From Burkholderiales bacterium (GTDB lineage: Bacteria; Pseudomonadota; Gammaproteobacteria; Burkholderiales; Burkholderiaceae_C): a stretch of 13,938 bases of DNA. Below the pieces are notes generated by a model. That model did not search any database, was not told the origin of the DNA, and was given only the letters and a program-made list of their open reading frames with translations. Made by a program: the position numbers and the translations under genes. The first letter of the stretch is position 1. Each line of letters starts with the position of its first letter. The DNA lies in NCBI GenBank assembly GCA_011391855.1, contig JAABPT010000446.1:1-13938 (forward strand), given 5' to 3'. This document shows positions 1 to 7,504 of this stretch, one piece after another.

Positions 1-792
1 ACCCGGGCCCGTGCGCAGCCGCAGGTCGAGCGTGACCTGGACGCGGCGGCTGCAGCGGATGTCCACCGCAAAGCCGCCGCCTTGCGCTTCGGCATCCGCA
101 CCGGCACGCGCACCGGCATTCGTTTCTGCGCCCGCTTCGGCGCCGGTTCGCGCGGCCGGCGCCGCGGCCGCGGCGCCAGCCGCCAGGCGCGCCACCCCGG
201 CGCGCAGCACCGGGTTGCGCGCCACGGTCTCGACGGCGTCGAAACACAGGGCGCCGAGATCCTTGTACAGGTGCACCACGCGGTCGAGCAGCTCGTTGAA
301 CTCGCCCGCTGCCCCGGCCCCTGCCGCCCCGGGCGCAGCACCCGCTGTCGGGGCGGACTCGGCTGCGGATGCCGCGCCACCGGCGGCCCAGGCCGCACCG
401 GCCCCGCCCACGGCCTGCGACGCCTTGCGGCCCAGCCGCCGCGCCAGCTTCTGGCCCAGCAGGATCTGCTCCTCGATGACCTGATAGCCCAGCCGCACGC
501 CCAGCGCCACGGGGCCCTCGGCGTGTGCAGCGCCGGCATCGGCCGGATTGGCGGCGTCCGCCGCAGCACTGGCCGTCTCGCCGGCGGGCGAAACCGAGGC
601 ACGCAGCAGGGTTGCGGCGTGACGGTGCGGCGCGGAGCGCGCGAGCTCCGGCCGCCGCCGACGCACACTGGCCGTGGCGGGCGCGGCGGCGGCGGCGGCA
701 TGATGGGCCGGGCTGTCATCCGAGCTGTTGTCCCGGGTCTGGGCAGCGGCAGGGTCGGGCGTGGCGGCCACGGCGGGGTTCTCGGTGTTCAT
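1..792 (-). CDS. Ala/Pro-rich protein of unknown function (3' end outside window)
   Basis: I do not recognise this protein. The frame is open from the ATG at 792 to the left edge (264 codons, no stop), so the C-terminus is missing. The start ATG overlaps the stop of the upstream oxidoreductase gene as ATGA, and there is no good Shine-Dalgarno sequence, so translation is probably coupled. Residues 1-105 are low-complexity Ala/Pro/Ser/Asp with an Arg-rich patch and look disordered. Two helix-prone, non-repetitive blocks follow: about 111-140 (contains GYQVIEEQILLGQKLARRLG) and about 180-220 (contains FNELLDRVVHLYKDLGALCF), separated by an Ala/Gly linker. After a second Ala/Gly linker, residues from about 236 look beta-rich (FAVDIRCSRRVQVTLDLRLR). 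No signal peptide or membrane span is evident. The tight coupling suggests a structural or accessory partner of the oxidoreductase; this is inference only. Confidence 0.8.
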   Translation of the reverse strand, partial: MNTENPAVAATPDPAAAQTRDNSSDDSPAHHAAAAAAPATASVRRRRPELARSAPHRHAATLLRASVSPAGETASAAADAANPADAGAAHAEGPVALGVRLGYQVIEEQILLGQKLARRLGRKASQAVGGAGAAWAAGGAASAAESAPTAGAAPGAAGAGAAGEFNELLDRVVHLYKDLGALCFDAVETVARNPVLRAGVARLAAGAAAAAPAARTGAEAGAETNAGARAGADAEAQGGGFAVDIRCSRRVQVTLDLRLRTGPG

Positions 793-2996
793 GGGTGGTC
801 GTATCCGATGATGTCTTCCAGCGGCGGCGACTGCGAAATGGCGTGCGCGGCCAGCCGTCCGGACATGACGGCGGCCTCGACGCAGCCTTCGTTGAAGCCG
901 CAGTCGGTCCAGTCGCCGGCGATGGTGAGGTTGTCGTAGCTGTTGTCCAGCGGCGAGATGCGGTGCTTCATGCTGCCCGGCAGCGCCAGCACATAACGGT
1001 CGCTGGGGTTGACATTGGCGGTCCAGTACTGGGTGGCGAAGCGGGCTTCGCCCTCGAGCGGCGCGGCCGCACCGTCGGCCTGCGCCGCACCCTGCCCGTC
1101 GGCCGTTCCGTCCACCAGCAACTCCCAGCGGAACTGCCCCGGCGGATGAACCGCCTGCGGCCACAGGTGGTGCACCTGCTCGTTGAGAAAGCGCACCCCG
1201 TGGCGCCGCACGATCTCGCGCTGCGCCGCGGGGTGGCCGCTGTCGTCGCGGCCCGGCGCGGACTCGGCATCGGCCAGCACGTTGCAGAAATAGGCCACCG
1301 CCTTGGGCGGCGCGCGCCAGTCCTCCAGCGGCAGCACGTGGCGCATGTCGGCCCAGGTGTCGAAAGGCTTGACGAAGGCCGACAGCGTGACGGCCGGCCC
1401 GGGCCAGCCGAGCTGCGCCATGTCCTCGTTCAGCCACACCTGGAAGGCCTGCGTGGCCACCGTCTTCACGTGCTGCACCATCGAGCGCCAGCGGGCGTCA
1501 CGCGCCAGGATCTCCTTGCAGACATGGGGAATGGCGCCAATGCTCACGCCCAGCACCACGAAGTCGAAGTCGCGCCCCACTTCCAGCCTGCAGTGGTCCA
1601 CGCGGCGGCGGTCCCAGTGCGACTCGAAGGCCCAGCCTTCGCGCTGCAGGCGCTCGCCGTCGACCAGTTGCGAATGGTCGGGCTGCGCGGGCCAGCACGG
1701 CAGACCCAACACGCCCACCAGCGGCTGGTATTCGCCACCACCGGCGACATGCGCCTGCACGTCGAATTCCAGCGCCTGCACATACGGCTTCTCGCCGGGG
1801 GCCAGCGCAGCGTCGTCGGCCAGCCGCACGTTTTCCAGCCGGTGGAAGAAGCGGAACTGCACGCCGCGGCGCTTGAGCACCTCGTAGAAGGGCGCGAAGA
1901 CGACGTCGCCCATGCCGGCGCGCATTTTCCAGAACATGGCGCCGCGATAGGTGAAGAACATGCGCAGCGAGCCGCGCAAGGCCTGGCCGGCGGCCAGCCC
2001 GGGGCGCTGCGGGTCGCCGTCTTCATAGGCCAGCGCCAGGTCGTACAGCCCGCGCACGAAGGGGCTTTGCAGCGAACGCTCCGAGGCGCCGTTCATGCGC
2101 AGCCAGTCGCGGCACTCGTAGTCGTCGATGGCTTCCAGCCCGCGCGGCGCCAGCAGCAGCTTGAAGCGCACCGAGCCGACCAGGATGGCCAGCACCAGGT
2201 CGATGATCTCCCACTTGCAGCGCACGCCGGCGTCGGCGCACATCAGGCCTTCTAGCTGCGCGCGCACGATGCCGGCCAGGCCGTACAGCAGCCGCAGCGC
2301 CACGTTCTCGGGATAGCCCGGCAGCGCACGCACCACCACCTCGACCAGTGCGGCAGCCTCGATCAGTGCCGCGGCGGCGGCCAGCGCACCCAGCCGCAGC
2401 CAGTCGGCGCACTGCGCGGCCAGCGACTCCACCAGCGTCTCGGGCGGCGGGTCGTCGTGGGCATCCAGCGCGGCCGCGACCGCCGGCGCCTCGGCCGGCC
2501 GCGTCTGCAAGTCCATCAGCAGCGTCTTCAGCAGTGCCGCCACATGGGCCAGGTAGCTGCGCAGGGTGAACGGGTTGCTGCCCGGCTCCAACGCGTCGCC
2601 GGGCAGGCCGGGTGCGGGCGGAAAGTACGAGGTCCAGCGCACCCAGCCGCCGGCTTCCGCCGGGTCGACCATGCCCACCAGCGGCGCGTCGAAGAAGGCG
2701 TCGCGCCAGTGCGCGCAGGGGTGGCCGGCGGGGTCGCCGCCGAGTTCGGCATAACACTCGCGCAACAAGCGGAAGGCGTTTTCGTAGAAGCCCAGCCAGA
2801 CATGCAGCCCGTGCTCCTCGATGCGCCCCGCAGGCCCGCGACCCGAGGCGCCCTTGCCGCCCATGCGCCAACCGGTTTGGTAGATCGTGACTTGGTAGCG
2901 GCCGCCATGTTCCGGGCGCGTCAGCTCGAAGGCCGCGGCCACCGAGGCGCAGCCGCTGCCGATCACCGCCACCCGGACAGGGCCTTCGCCGTTCAT
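789..2996 (-). CDS. FAD/NAD(P)-binding oxidoreductase, phytoene-desaturase/amine-oxidase-like superfamily
   Basis: This 735-residue protein is probably a flavin-dependent dehydrogenase, desaturase or isomerase. Residues 7-20 form a Rossmann dinucleotide-binding start (VRVAVIGSGCASVA), but the third glycine of GxGxxG is Ser18. TGWRMGGKGASGR (41-53) matches the segment after beta-2 in this superfamily, and IEEHGLHVWLGFYENAF (59-75) recalls the GxHxWxGxY region of plant-type phytoene and zeta-carotene desaturases. The C-terminal FAD motif is clear at 691-712 (TIAGDWTDCGFNEGCVEAAV, then MSG). Residues ~140-300 are a long, mostly helical insertion rich in Ala/Leu that could contact membrane or a hydrophobic substrate. 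Length exceeds the ~500 residues usual for desaturases; this fits a large uncharacterised bacterial family of NAD(P)-binding proteins. The start is supported by GGAG 7 nt upstream and by the ATGA overlap with the IspH-like gene; the stop overlaps the next gene in the same way. The substrate is unknown. Confidence 0.85.
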   Translation of the reverse strand: MNGEGPVRVAVIGSGCASVAAAFELTRPEHGGRYQVTIYQTGWRMGGKGASGRGPAGRIEEHGLHVWLGFYENAFRLLRECYAELGGDPAGHPCAHWRDAFFDAPLVGMVDPAEAGGWVRWTSYFPPAPGLPGDALEPGSNPFTLRSYLAHVAALLKTLLMDLQTRPAEAPAVAAALDAHDDPPPETLVESLAAQCADWLRLGALAAAAALIEAAALVEVVVRALPGYPENVALRLLYGLAGIVRAQLEGLMCADAGVRCKWEIIDLVLAILVGSVRFKLLLAPRGLEAIDDYECRDWLRMNGASERSLQSPFVRGLYDLALAYEDGDPQRPGLAAGQALRGSLRMFFTYRGAMFWKMRAGMGDVVFAPFYEVLKRRGVQFRFFHRLENVRLADDAALAPGEKPYVQALEFDVQAHVAGGGEYQPLVGVLGLPCWPAQPDHSQLVDGERLQREGWAFESHWDRRRVDHCRLEVGRDFDFVVLGVSIGAIPHVCKEILARDARWRSMVQHVKTVATQAFQVWLNEDMAQLGWPGPAVTLSAFVKPFDTWADMRHVLPLEDWRAPPKAVAYFCNVLADAESAPGRDDSGHPAAQREIVRRHGVRFLNEQVHHLWPQAVHPPGQFRWELLVDGTADGQGAAQADGAAAPLEGEARFATQYWTANVNPSDRYVLALPGSMKHRISPLDNSYDNLTIAGDWTDCGFNEGCVEAAVMSGRLAAHAISQSPPLEDIIGYDHP

Positions 2997-3208
2997 GCCG
3001 CGGCTCCGGTGGCCCGCATGAAAACCGCGGGCGCCACTGCCGCCGGGCGGGCTCCGGCCGCGAGCGTGCCTGGACGCTTCGGTTCGCGCGGCAGCATCAA
3101 AGCGATGTGCTCGGGCGCGCCGAAGTCGTCGAGCGCTCGTTCGACGGCGCGGATGGCGCGTTCCAACCCGGCACGGAACCCCTTCGGATTGGCAACCACG
3201 ATCTGCAT
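2993..3208 (-). CDS. 71-residue protein with IspH/LytB N-terminal-like sequence, cluster cysteine replaced
   Basis: Residues 1-20 (MQIVVANPKGFRAGLERAIR) and the following VERALDDFGAP closely resemble the first ~32 residues of IspH (4-hydroxy-3-methylbut-2-enyl diphosphate reductase), whose N-terminus reads roughly MQILLANPRGFCAGVDRAI. The first [4Fe-4S] ligand of IspH, Cys12 in E. coli, is Arg12 here. The remaining ~280 residues of IspH, including the other two cysteines, are absent. Residues ~44-71 are a Pro/Ala/Arg tail unlike IspH. It therefore cannot be a working reductase. It does have a good ribosome site (GGGAG, 7 nt before the ATG), and its stop overlaps the next ATG as ATGA, which argues that it is translated. 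It is first in a three-gene coupled cassette. It could be a retained domain with a new role, a leader that couples translation, or a decaying fragment. Confidence 0.68.
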   Translation of the reverse strand: MQIVVANPKGFRAGLERAIRAVERALDDFGAPEHIALMLPREPKRPGTLAAGARPAAVAPAVFMRATGAAA

Positions 3209-3448
3209 GAGTGAACTCCCGCACCGGCCGGGTGCCACCGCCTGGGTATTGTTTGCATGCCGCGTCAACCTGGTGCGTTTCTCTTGAATGCGCCAGCCTG
3301 CTCGACCGGCCAGCGACGCTATCACGGCGGCCGAGGGCGCTCAAGGCGTGGCCAGCCTGTGTGGCCCGCCTGGCGCTCATCGGCAGGCCGCTCGCCGGCG
3401 GCACCCTGCGCACGATCCTGCTGCAGAGCTGAAGCGCCCGGCACGCGC
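3209..3448. other. Non-coding gap between SulP gene and IspH-like gene
   Basis: This 240-base stretch separates two minus-strand groups and probably holds the promoter of the left cassette. On the minus strand there is a TTGACG hexamer at 3268-3263 followed by an A-rich stretch (GCAAACAATACC, 3256-3245), but no -10 element at the usual 16-18 bp distance, so I do not call a sigma-70 promoter. A small inverted repeat (AGCGC 3433-3437, GCGCT 3445-3449) overlaps the SulP stop. It lacks a T tract and is at best a weak terminator. No convincing gene is seen. Confidence 0.4.
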
Positions 3449-5173
3449 TCAGGGCGTCCAGTCCACGCCGTGGTCGGCCAGGTGGGCGTCCACCGCCGCG
3501 CCCACGGTGGGGTGGAAGATGCCGGCGCCCAGCTGCTCGATCAGCTCGAAGCGGATCAGCTTGTCCTTCACCGGGTCCTTCATCTCGGCGAAATGCAGTT
3601 CCACGCCGGCGTGGCGCAGCGTGTGCGCCAGTTCGCTCAGCATATCGGCCGAGGTCACGTCGATGCTGGTCACCGGCTCGGCCGCCACCACCACGCGCTT
3701 CACGGGACCGGGTTCGCCGCCGATGGCCTGCAGCACGCTGCGCTGGAAGAGGTCGGCATTGGCAAAGAACAGCGGCGCGTCCCAGCGGAACAGCAGCAGC
3801 CCCGGCACGTGGCGCGCCTGCGGGTAGCGCTTGATATCGTGGAAGCCGCGGATGCCGTCCACGCGGCCGAGCACGGCGAAGTGCGGGCGCCAGCCGTCCC
3901 ACAGGAATTCGATCAACGCCAGCACCACCGCCAGCCCGATGCCGGGAATGGCGCCGAAGACCGCCACGCCGGCGAAGCAGGCCATCGAAAGCCAGAACTC
4001 CCAGGGCTGGATGCGCAAGATGCGCCGCAGGTCGGCAATTTCGAAGAGGCCGATCGCCGAGGCGATGACCACCGCCGCCAGGGCACTGGTGGGCAGCGAG
4101 TGCAGCAGTTGCGGCGCCACCAGCAGCAGCAAGGCCACCGCCAGCGCGCCCACCACGCCGGTGAGCTGGGTCTTGGCGCCGGCGGCTTCGGCCACCGGCG
4201 TGCGCGATGAACTGCTGCTGATGGGAAAGCCCTGGAACAGGCCGGCGGCCAGGTTGGCCGCGCCCAGACCCACCATCTCCTGGTTGGGGTCGACGGCGCT
4301 GCGCGTGCGCGCGGCATAGGTGCGCGAAAGCACGCTGGTGTCGGCAAAGGCCACCAGCGCCACCGCGCAGCCGCCGACGACCACGGCGAGGAGGTCCACG
4401 CCGCTCAGCCACGGCAGAACGAAGTGCGGCAGCCCCTGCGGCAGGTCGCCCAGCACCTTCACGTCGGCGTCGGCGAGGTCGAACACACCCACCGCCAGCG
4501 TGGCCAGCACCACCGCGATCAGCAGGCCCGGTATGCGGGGAAAGCGCTTCAACCCCAGGATCAGCGCCAGGCAGCCTGCGCCGATGGCCAGGCTGGGCCA
4601 GTGGGTCTGTCCGCTGGCCACGGCCGTGGCCAGGTGCCAGACGTCCCGACCCGGCCCCTGGCTTTCGATGCCGATGCCGAACATCTTGGGCAACTGGCTG
4701 ATCAGCACCGTGAGTGCGATGCCGTTCATATAGCCGTAGCGGATGGGCTTGGACAGCAGCTCGGTCACGAAGCCCAGGCGCAGCAAGCCCGCGGCAATGC
4801 ACACCACGCCGGCCACCACGGCCATCATGCCGGCCAGCGTGACTGCACGCAGCGGGTCGCCGCCGGACAGCGGCAGCACCACGGCCAGGATCAGTGCGGC
4901 CAGTGAAGAGTCGGGCCCCAGCACCAGGATGCGGCTGGGCCCGAACAGCGCATAGACCAGCAGGGGCACGATGGTGGCGTACAGGCCGTGGATGCCGGGC
5001 AGGCCGGAGGCCTGCGCGTAGGCAATGCCCACGGGGACCAGCATGGCGGTCAGCACCAACCCGGCCATCAGGTCGTTGGGCAGCCAGCGCAGGCGGTAGT
5101 TCCTGAGCATGCCCAGGCCGGGCAGCCAGCGCTGCCAGCCCTGCGCAGGGGCCGGCGGCGCCCAGGGGTGCAC
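3449..5173 (-). CDS. SulP (SLC26-type) anion transporter with C-terminal STAS domain
   Basis: This predicted inner-membrane secondary transporter has 574 residues from the GTG start, normal for SulP. After a short cytoplasmic N-terminus (WLPGLGMLRNYRLRWLPND) come the first transmembrane helix and the SulP signature (LTAMLVPVGIAYAQASGLPG, about 41-60, then HGLYATIVPLLVYALFGPSR). About ten or more further hydrophobic segments extend to ~residue 430. The last ~130 residues form a STAS domain (RWDAPLFFANADLF, then PVTSIDVTSADML, the usual site of regulatory contacts). Substrates in the family include sulfate, bicarbonate and dicarboxylates; sequence alone does not choose. Codons between 5185 and the first internal ATG at 5110 are GC-rich at position three, so the start lies upstream of 5110. 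I chose GTG 5173 (CAGG a few bases upstream). A TTG at 5185 that overlaps the kinase stop is the alternative. Confidence 0.88.
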   Translation of the reverse strand: MHPWAPPAPAQGWQRWLPGLGMLRNYRLRWLPNDLMAGLVLTAMLVPVGIAYAQASGLPGIHGLYATIVPLLVYALFGPSRILVLGPDSSLAALILAVVLPLSGGDPLRAVTLAGMMAVVAGVVCIAAGLLRLGFVTELLSKPIRYGYMNGIALTVLISQLPKMFGIGIESQGPGRDVWHLATAVASGQTHWPSLAIGAGCLALILGLKRFPRIPGLLIAVVLATLAVGVFDLADADVKVLGDLPQGLPHFVLPWLSGVDLLAVVVGGCAVALVAFADTSVLSRTYAARTRSAVDPNQEMVGLGAANLAAGLFQGFPISSSSSRTPVAEAAGAKTQLTGVVGALAVALLLLVAPQLLHSLPTSALAAVVIASAIGLFEIADLRRILRIQPWEFWLSMACFAGVAVFGAIPGIGLAVVLALIEFLWDGWRPHFAVLGRVDGIRGFHDIKRYPQARHVPGLLLFRWDAPLFFANADLFQRSVLQAIGGEPGPVKRVVVAAEPVTSIDVTSADMLSELAHTLRHAGVELHFAEMKDPVKDKLIRFELIEQLGAGIFHPTVGAAVDAHLADHGVDWTP

Positions 5174-5181
5174 GCTGCCTG

Positions 5182-6450
5182 TCAACCCAGCACCGCGGAC
5201 TGGCCGGTGCAGGACAGCACGGCGCGCCACAGCTCGCCTTCCAGGTCGAGCTGCTTGCCGCCCTGGGCGATCTCGGCGATGGGCACGTGCACGAACTGGC
5301 CATTCAGGAAGCTGATCACGAGCCCGGTCTTGCCCGCCATGGCGGCATGCACGGCATGGCGGGCCATGCGGTCGCACAGCAATGCGTCCTCGGTATTGGC
5401 CGGGCAGCCGCGGATCTGGTAGCTGGGGTCGAAATAGCGCAGCACCATCTCCACGCCGCGCGCCTTGAAATGCGCGTTGATGCGGTCCTTCAGGAACAGC
5501 CCCACATCCTGCAATTTCAGGTTGCCCGAGGCGTCGCGCTCGCTGCCGCTGCCCAGCAGGTCCTGGCCCGCGCCCTCGGCAACCACCACCACGGCGTGCG
5601 GCTTGCGTTGCAGCCGCCGCTCCAGCGCCGCCAGCAAGCCGCCCTCGCCTTCCAGCGCAAAGGGCACTTCGGGCACCAGGCAGAAATTGACGTCCTGGTT
5701 GGCCACCGTGGCCGCGGCGGCAATGAAGCCGGCGTGGCGCCCCATGAGCTTCACCACCGAGATACCATTGAAGACGCTGCGCGCCTCGGTGTGCGCGCTC
5801 TGGATCACGCGCTCGGCTTCGGCCACCGCGGTGCCGTAGCCGAAGGTGCGCGACACGTAGCGCACGTCGTTGTCGATGGTCTTGGGAATGCCGACCACGG
5901 CCAGGGCGTGACCGCGGGCGCGCGCCTGCTCGAACAAGGCGTGGCCGCCGCGCTGGGTGCCGTCGCCACCCACGGTGAAGAGCACGTTGACACCGTGCGC
6001 GAGCAGGAATTCCACCGCGACGCCCATGTCCACCGGTCCGCGCGACGTGCCCAGCATCGTGCCGCCCTCCTTGTGGATGTCTTCGACCCGGTCGTCGGTC
6101 AACTCGATCGGCGGCTGGCCGCGGCTCGGGTCCAGCCCGCGATAGCCGCCGCGGATGCCGAGCACCGAGCTCACGCCGTAGCCGCGACGCAACTCGCGCG
6201 TCACCGAGCGGATGACGTTGTTCAACCCCGGGCACAGGCCACCGCAGGTGACGATAGCCGCGCGCGTGTGCGTCGGGTCGAAGAAGAGCTTGCGGCGCGG
6301 ACCCGCCTTCTCGAACAGCACCAGGTCCTGCGGCGGCTTTCCCTGCGCCCACTGGATGTGCGCGGGGACCATCAGGTCGTCGGGCGTGGCGAAGGGCAGC
6401 GGCGAAACGTGCGCCGGGGCACCGAGTTGCGACGGAAGAAGCGGCTGCAT
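5182..6450 (-). CDS. 6-phosphofructokinase, group II (plant/trypanosome-like), predicted ATP-dependent
   Basis: Cytosolic enzyme that phosphorylates fructose 6-phosphate to fructose 1,6-bisphosphate. The 422-residue protein carries GGLCPG at 70-75 (phosphate-donor loop), GGDGT at 161-165, PKTIDND at 189-195 (catalytic Asp) and MGRHAGF at 236-242 (sugar-phosphate binding). In pyrophosphate-dependent enzymes the GGDGT position is normally GGDD; Gly there with Lys in PKTIDND is the combination of plant and trypanosomal ATP-dependent enzymes, so I predict ATP as donor. An annotation as PPi-dependent PFK would rest on overall group II similarity. The start is uncertain: TTG at 6492 has GAGGG 10 nt upstream and adds 14 residues, but those codons are unusually AT-rich at position three, so I prefer the ATG at 6450. 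It lies 67 bases after the carboxypeptidase stop and just before the SulP gene, probably on the same transcript. Confidence 0.92.
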   Translation of the reverse strand: MQPLLPSQLGAPAHVSPLPFATPDDLMVPAHIQWAQGKPPQDLVLFEKAGPRRKLFFDPTHTRAAIVTCGGLCPGLNNVIRSVTRELRRGYGVSSVLGIRGGYRGLDPSRGQPPIELTDDRVEDIHKEGGTMLGTSRGPVDMGVAVEFLLAHGVNVLFTVGGDGTQRGGHALFEQARARGHALAVVGIPKTIDNDVRYVSRTFGYGTAVAEAERVIQSAHTEARSVFNGISVVKLMGRHAGFIAAAATVANQDVNFCLVPEVPFALEGEGGLLAALERRLQRKPHAVVVVAEGAGQDLLGSGSERDASGNLKLQDVGLFLKDRINAHFKARGVEMVLRYFDPSYQIRGCPANTEDALLCDRMARHAVHAAMAGKTGLVISFLNGQFVHVPIAEIAQGGKQLDLEGELWRAVLSCTGQSAVLG

Positions 6451-6517
6451 GGGTTGGGTTGGGTGTGGATTCGAATCGGGCGTCAATGCCAAGAGTGGCG
6501 CACCCTCGTTGCGCGCA

Positions 6518-7504
6518 TCATTCGACCGCCGGCTCCAGCAGCCGCAGCGTGCCGGCGTCGGCGTCCAGTTCGGCCGGCACGCCCAGCGGCAGCGTGATCT
6601 TGCGCTTCACGTGGCCGAAGGGCATGCCGCGCAACACCGGCACGCCCAGGGCGCCGAAATAGTCGTCGAAGACCTCGTCCAGCGTCAGCGTGCCGAAGCT
6701 GCCTTCGCTGGGCATGCAGTTCGTGAACCCGCCCAGCACCACGCCGGCCACGCGCGCGAGTGCGCCGCCGAGCTGCAACGTGGAAAGCATGCGGTCGACG
6801 CGGTAGATATATTCGTTGACGTCTTCCAGGAACAGGATCGCTCCTTCCAGCCGCGGCATGTAAGGCGTGCCGGCCAGCGACGTGAGCACCGCCAGGTTGC
6901 CGCCCACGAGCGGGCCGCGCGCGCGGCCGCCGCGCAGCGTGGTGAAACGACTCTCCGGCGCTGCAGGGCCGTCGCCCGAGGGCCCGTTCTTCAGGTCGGG
7001 AATCGGCAGCGTGTGCGGCTGCGCCTGCATCAGCAGTGCCTTGAAATGCCCCGCGCTGAAGGCATTCCAGTCAGACCGGCCCAGCGGCGAGTGGAAGGTG
7101 ACGAGGCCGGTCTTCACGTGCACGGCCGAGATCAGTGCCGTGAGGTCCGAGAAGCCGCCCAGGAATTTGGGGTTGCGTGCGATCAGCCCGTAGTCCAGCA
7201 GCGGCAGCACGCGGTTGGCGCCCGAGCCGCCTGTGATGGCCAGCACGCCGGCCACCGCGGGGTCGGCAAACAGGGTGTGGAGATCGCTGGCGCGCTGCTC
7301 GGGCGTGCCCGCCATGTGGCCGTAGCGCGCGCGCACATGGGGTGCTTCACGCACCTGGAACCCGAGTGCCTTCAGTGCCTCGCGGGTCTGCTCGTAGGGC
7401 GCTCGTTCGTAGACCGCACCCGAGGGGTTGACCAGACCCAGGGTGTCGCCTTCGCGCAGCCGGCGCGGGCGGATCAGCGGCAACGGGGCAGGCAGGGCAT
7501 TCAT
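6518..7504 (-). CDS. S66-family LD-carboxypeptidase (LdcA/MccF-like)
   Basis: This 328-residue serine peptidase, the normal length for the family, is predicted to cleave the L,D bond between meso-diaminopimelate and terminal D-Ala in murein tetrapeptides during cell-wall recycling. Visible motifs are GDTLGLVNPSGA (19-30), AITGGSGANRVLPLLD (89-104), GGFSDLT (116-122) with the predicted nucleophile Ser119, FLEDVNEYIYR (225-235) with predicted catalytic Glu227, and GMPFGHVKRK (293-302) with predicted His298. The Ser-Glu-His triad of S66 is therefore complete. There is no signal peptide, which fits a cytoplasmic recycling enzyme. The ATG at 7504 overlaps the stop of the solute-binding protein gene as ATGA and lacks a clear ribosome site, indicating translational coupling. 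MccF-like peptidases that cleave peptide-nucleotide antibiotics share these motifs and cannot be fully excluded. Confidence 0.92.
   Translation of the reverse strand: MNALPAPLPLIRPRRLREGDTLGLVNPSGAVYERAPYEQTREALKALGFQVREAPHVRARYGHMAGTPEQRASDLHTLFADPAVAGVLAITGGSGANRVLPLLDYGLIARNPKFLGGFSDLTALISAVHVKTGLVTFHSPLGRSDWNAFSAGHFKALLMQAQPHTLPIPDLKNGPSGDGPAAPESRFTTLRGGRARGPLVGGNLAVLTSLAGTPYMPRLEGAILFLEDVNEYIYRVDRMLSTLQLGGALARVAGVVLGGFTNCMPSEGSFGTLTLDEVFDDYFGALGVPVLRGMPFGHVKRKITLPLGVPAELDADAGTLRLLEPAVE

Noticed and set aside
525..2255. Long plus-strand open frame opposite the oxidoreductase and the Ala-rich gene
   Set aside because: His/Arg/Ala-rich composition with no recognisable motif; it is a codon-bias shadow of the minus-strand genes.
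2993..3325. Longer start of the IspH-like gene at 3325 (110 residues)
   Set aside because: The extra 39 residues are basic and unlike IspH, whereas the internal ATG at 3208 matches the IspH N-terminus exactly and has a good ribosome site.
5177..5185. TTGACA hexamer on the minus strand as a -35 element for the SulP gene
   Set aside because: It coincides with the kinase stop and possible SulP start, with no -10 element at proper distance and no room before the coding sequence.
789..5303. A single 1504-codon open frame on the minus strand
   Set aside because: Only the last 735 codons (from 2996) make a real protein. The upstream part is an Arg/Pro/Ala-rich out-of-frame reading of the SulP gene and the gap.
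3449..6352. A 967-codon minus-strand frame suggesting a fused kinase-transporter protein
   Set aside because: The first ~390 codons are an out-of-frame reading of the phosphofructokinase gene; only the SulP part is real, so there is no fusion.
5182..6450. Assignment as pyrophosphate-dependent phosphofructokinase
   Set aside because: The position that is Asp in PPi-dependent enzymes (GGDD) is Gly here (GGDGT), favouring ATP; group II membership alone is not enough.
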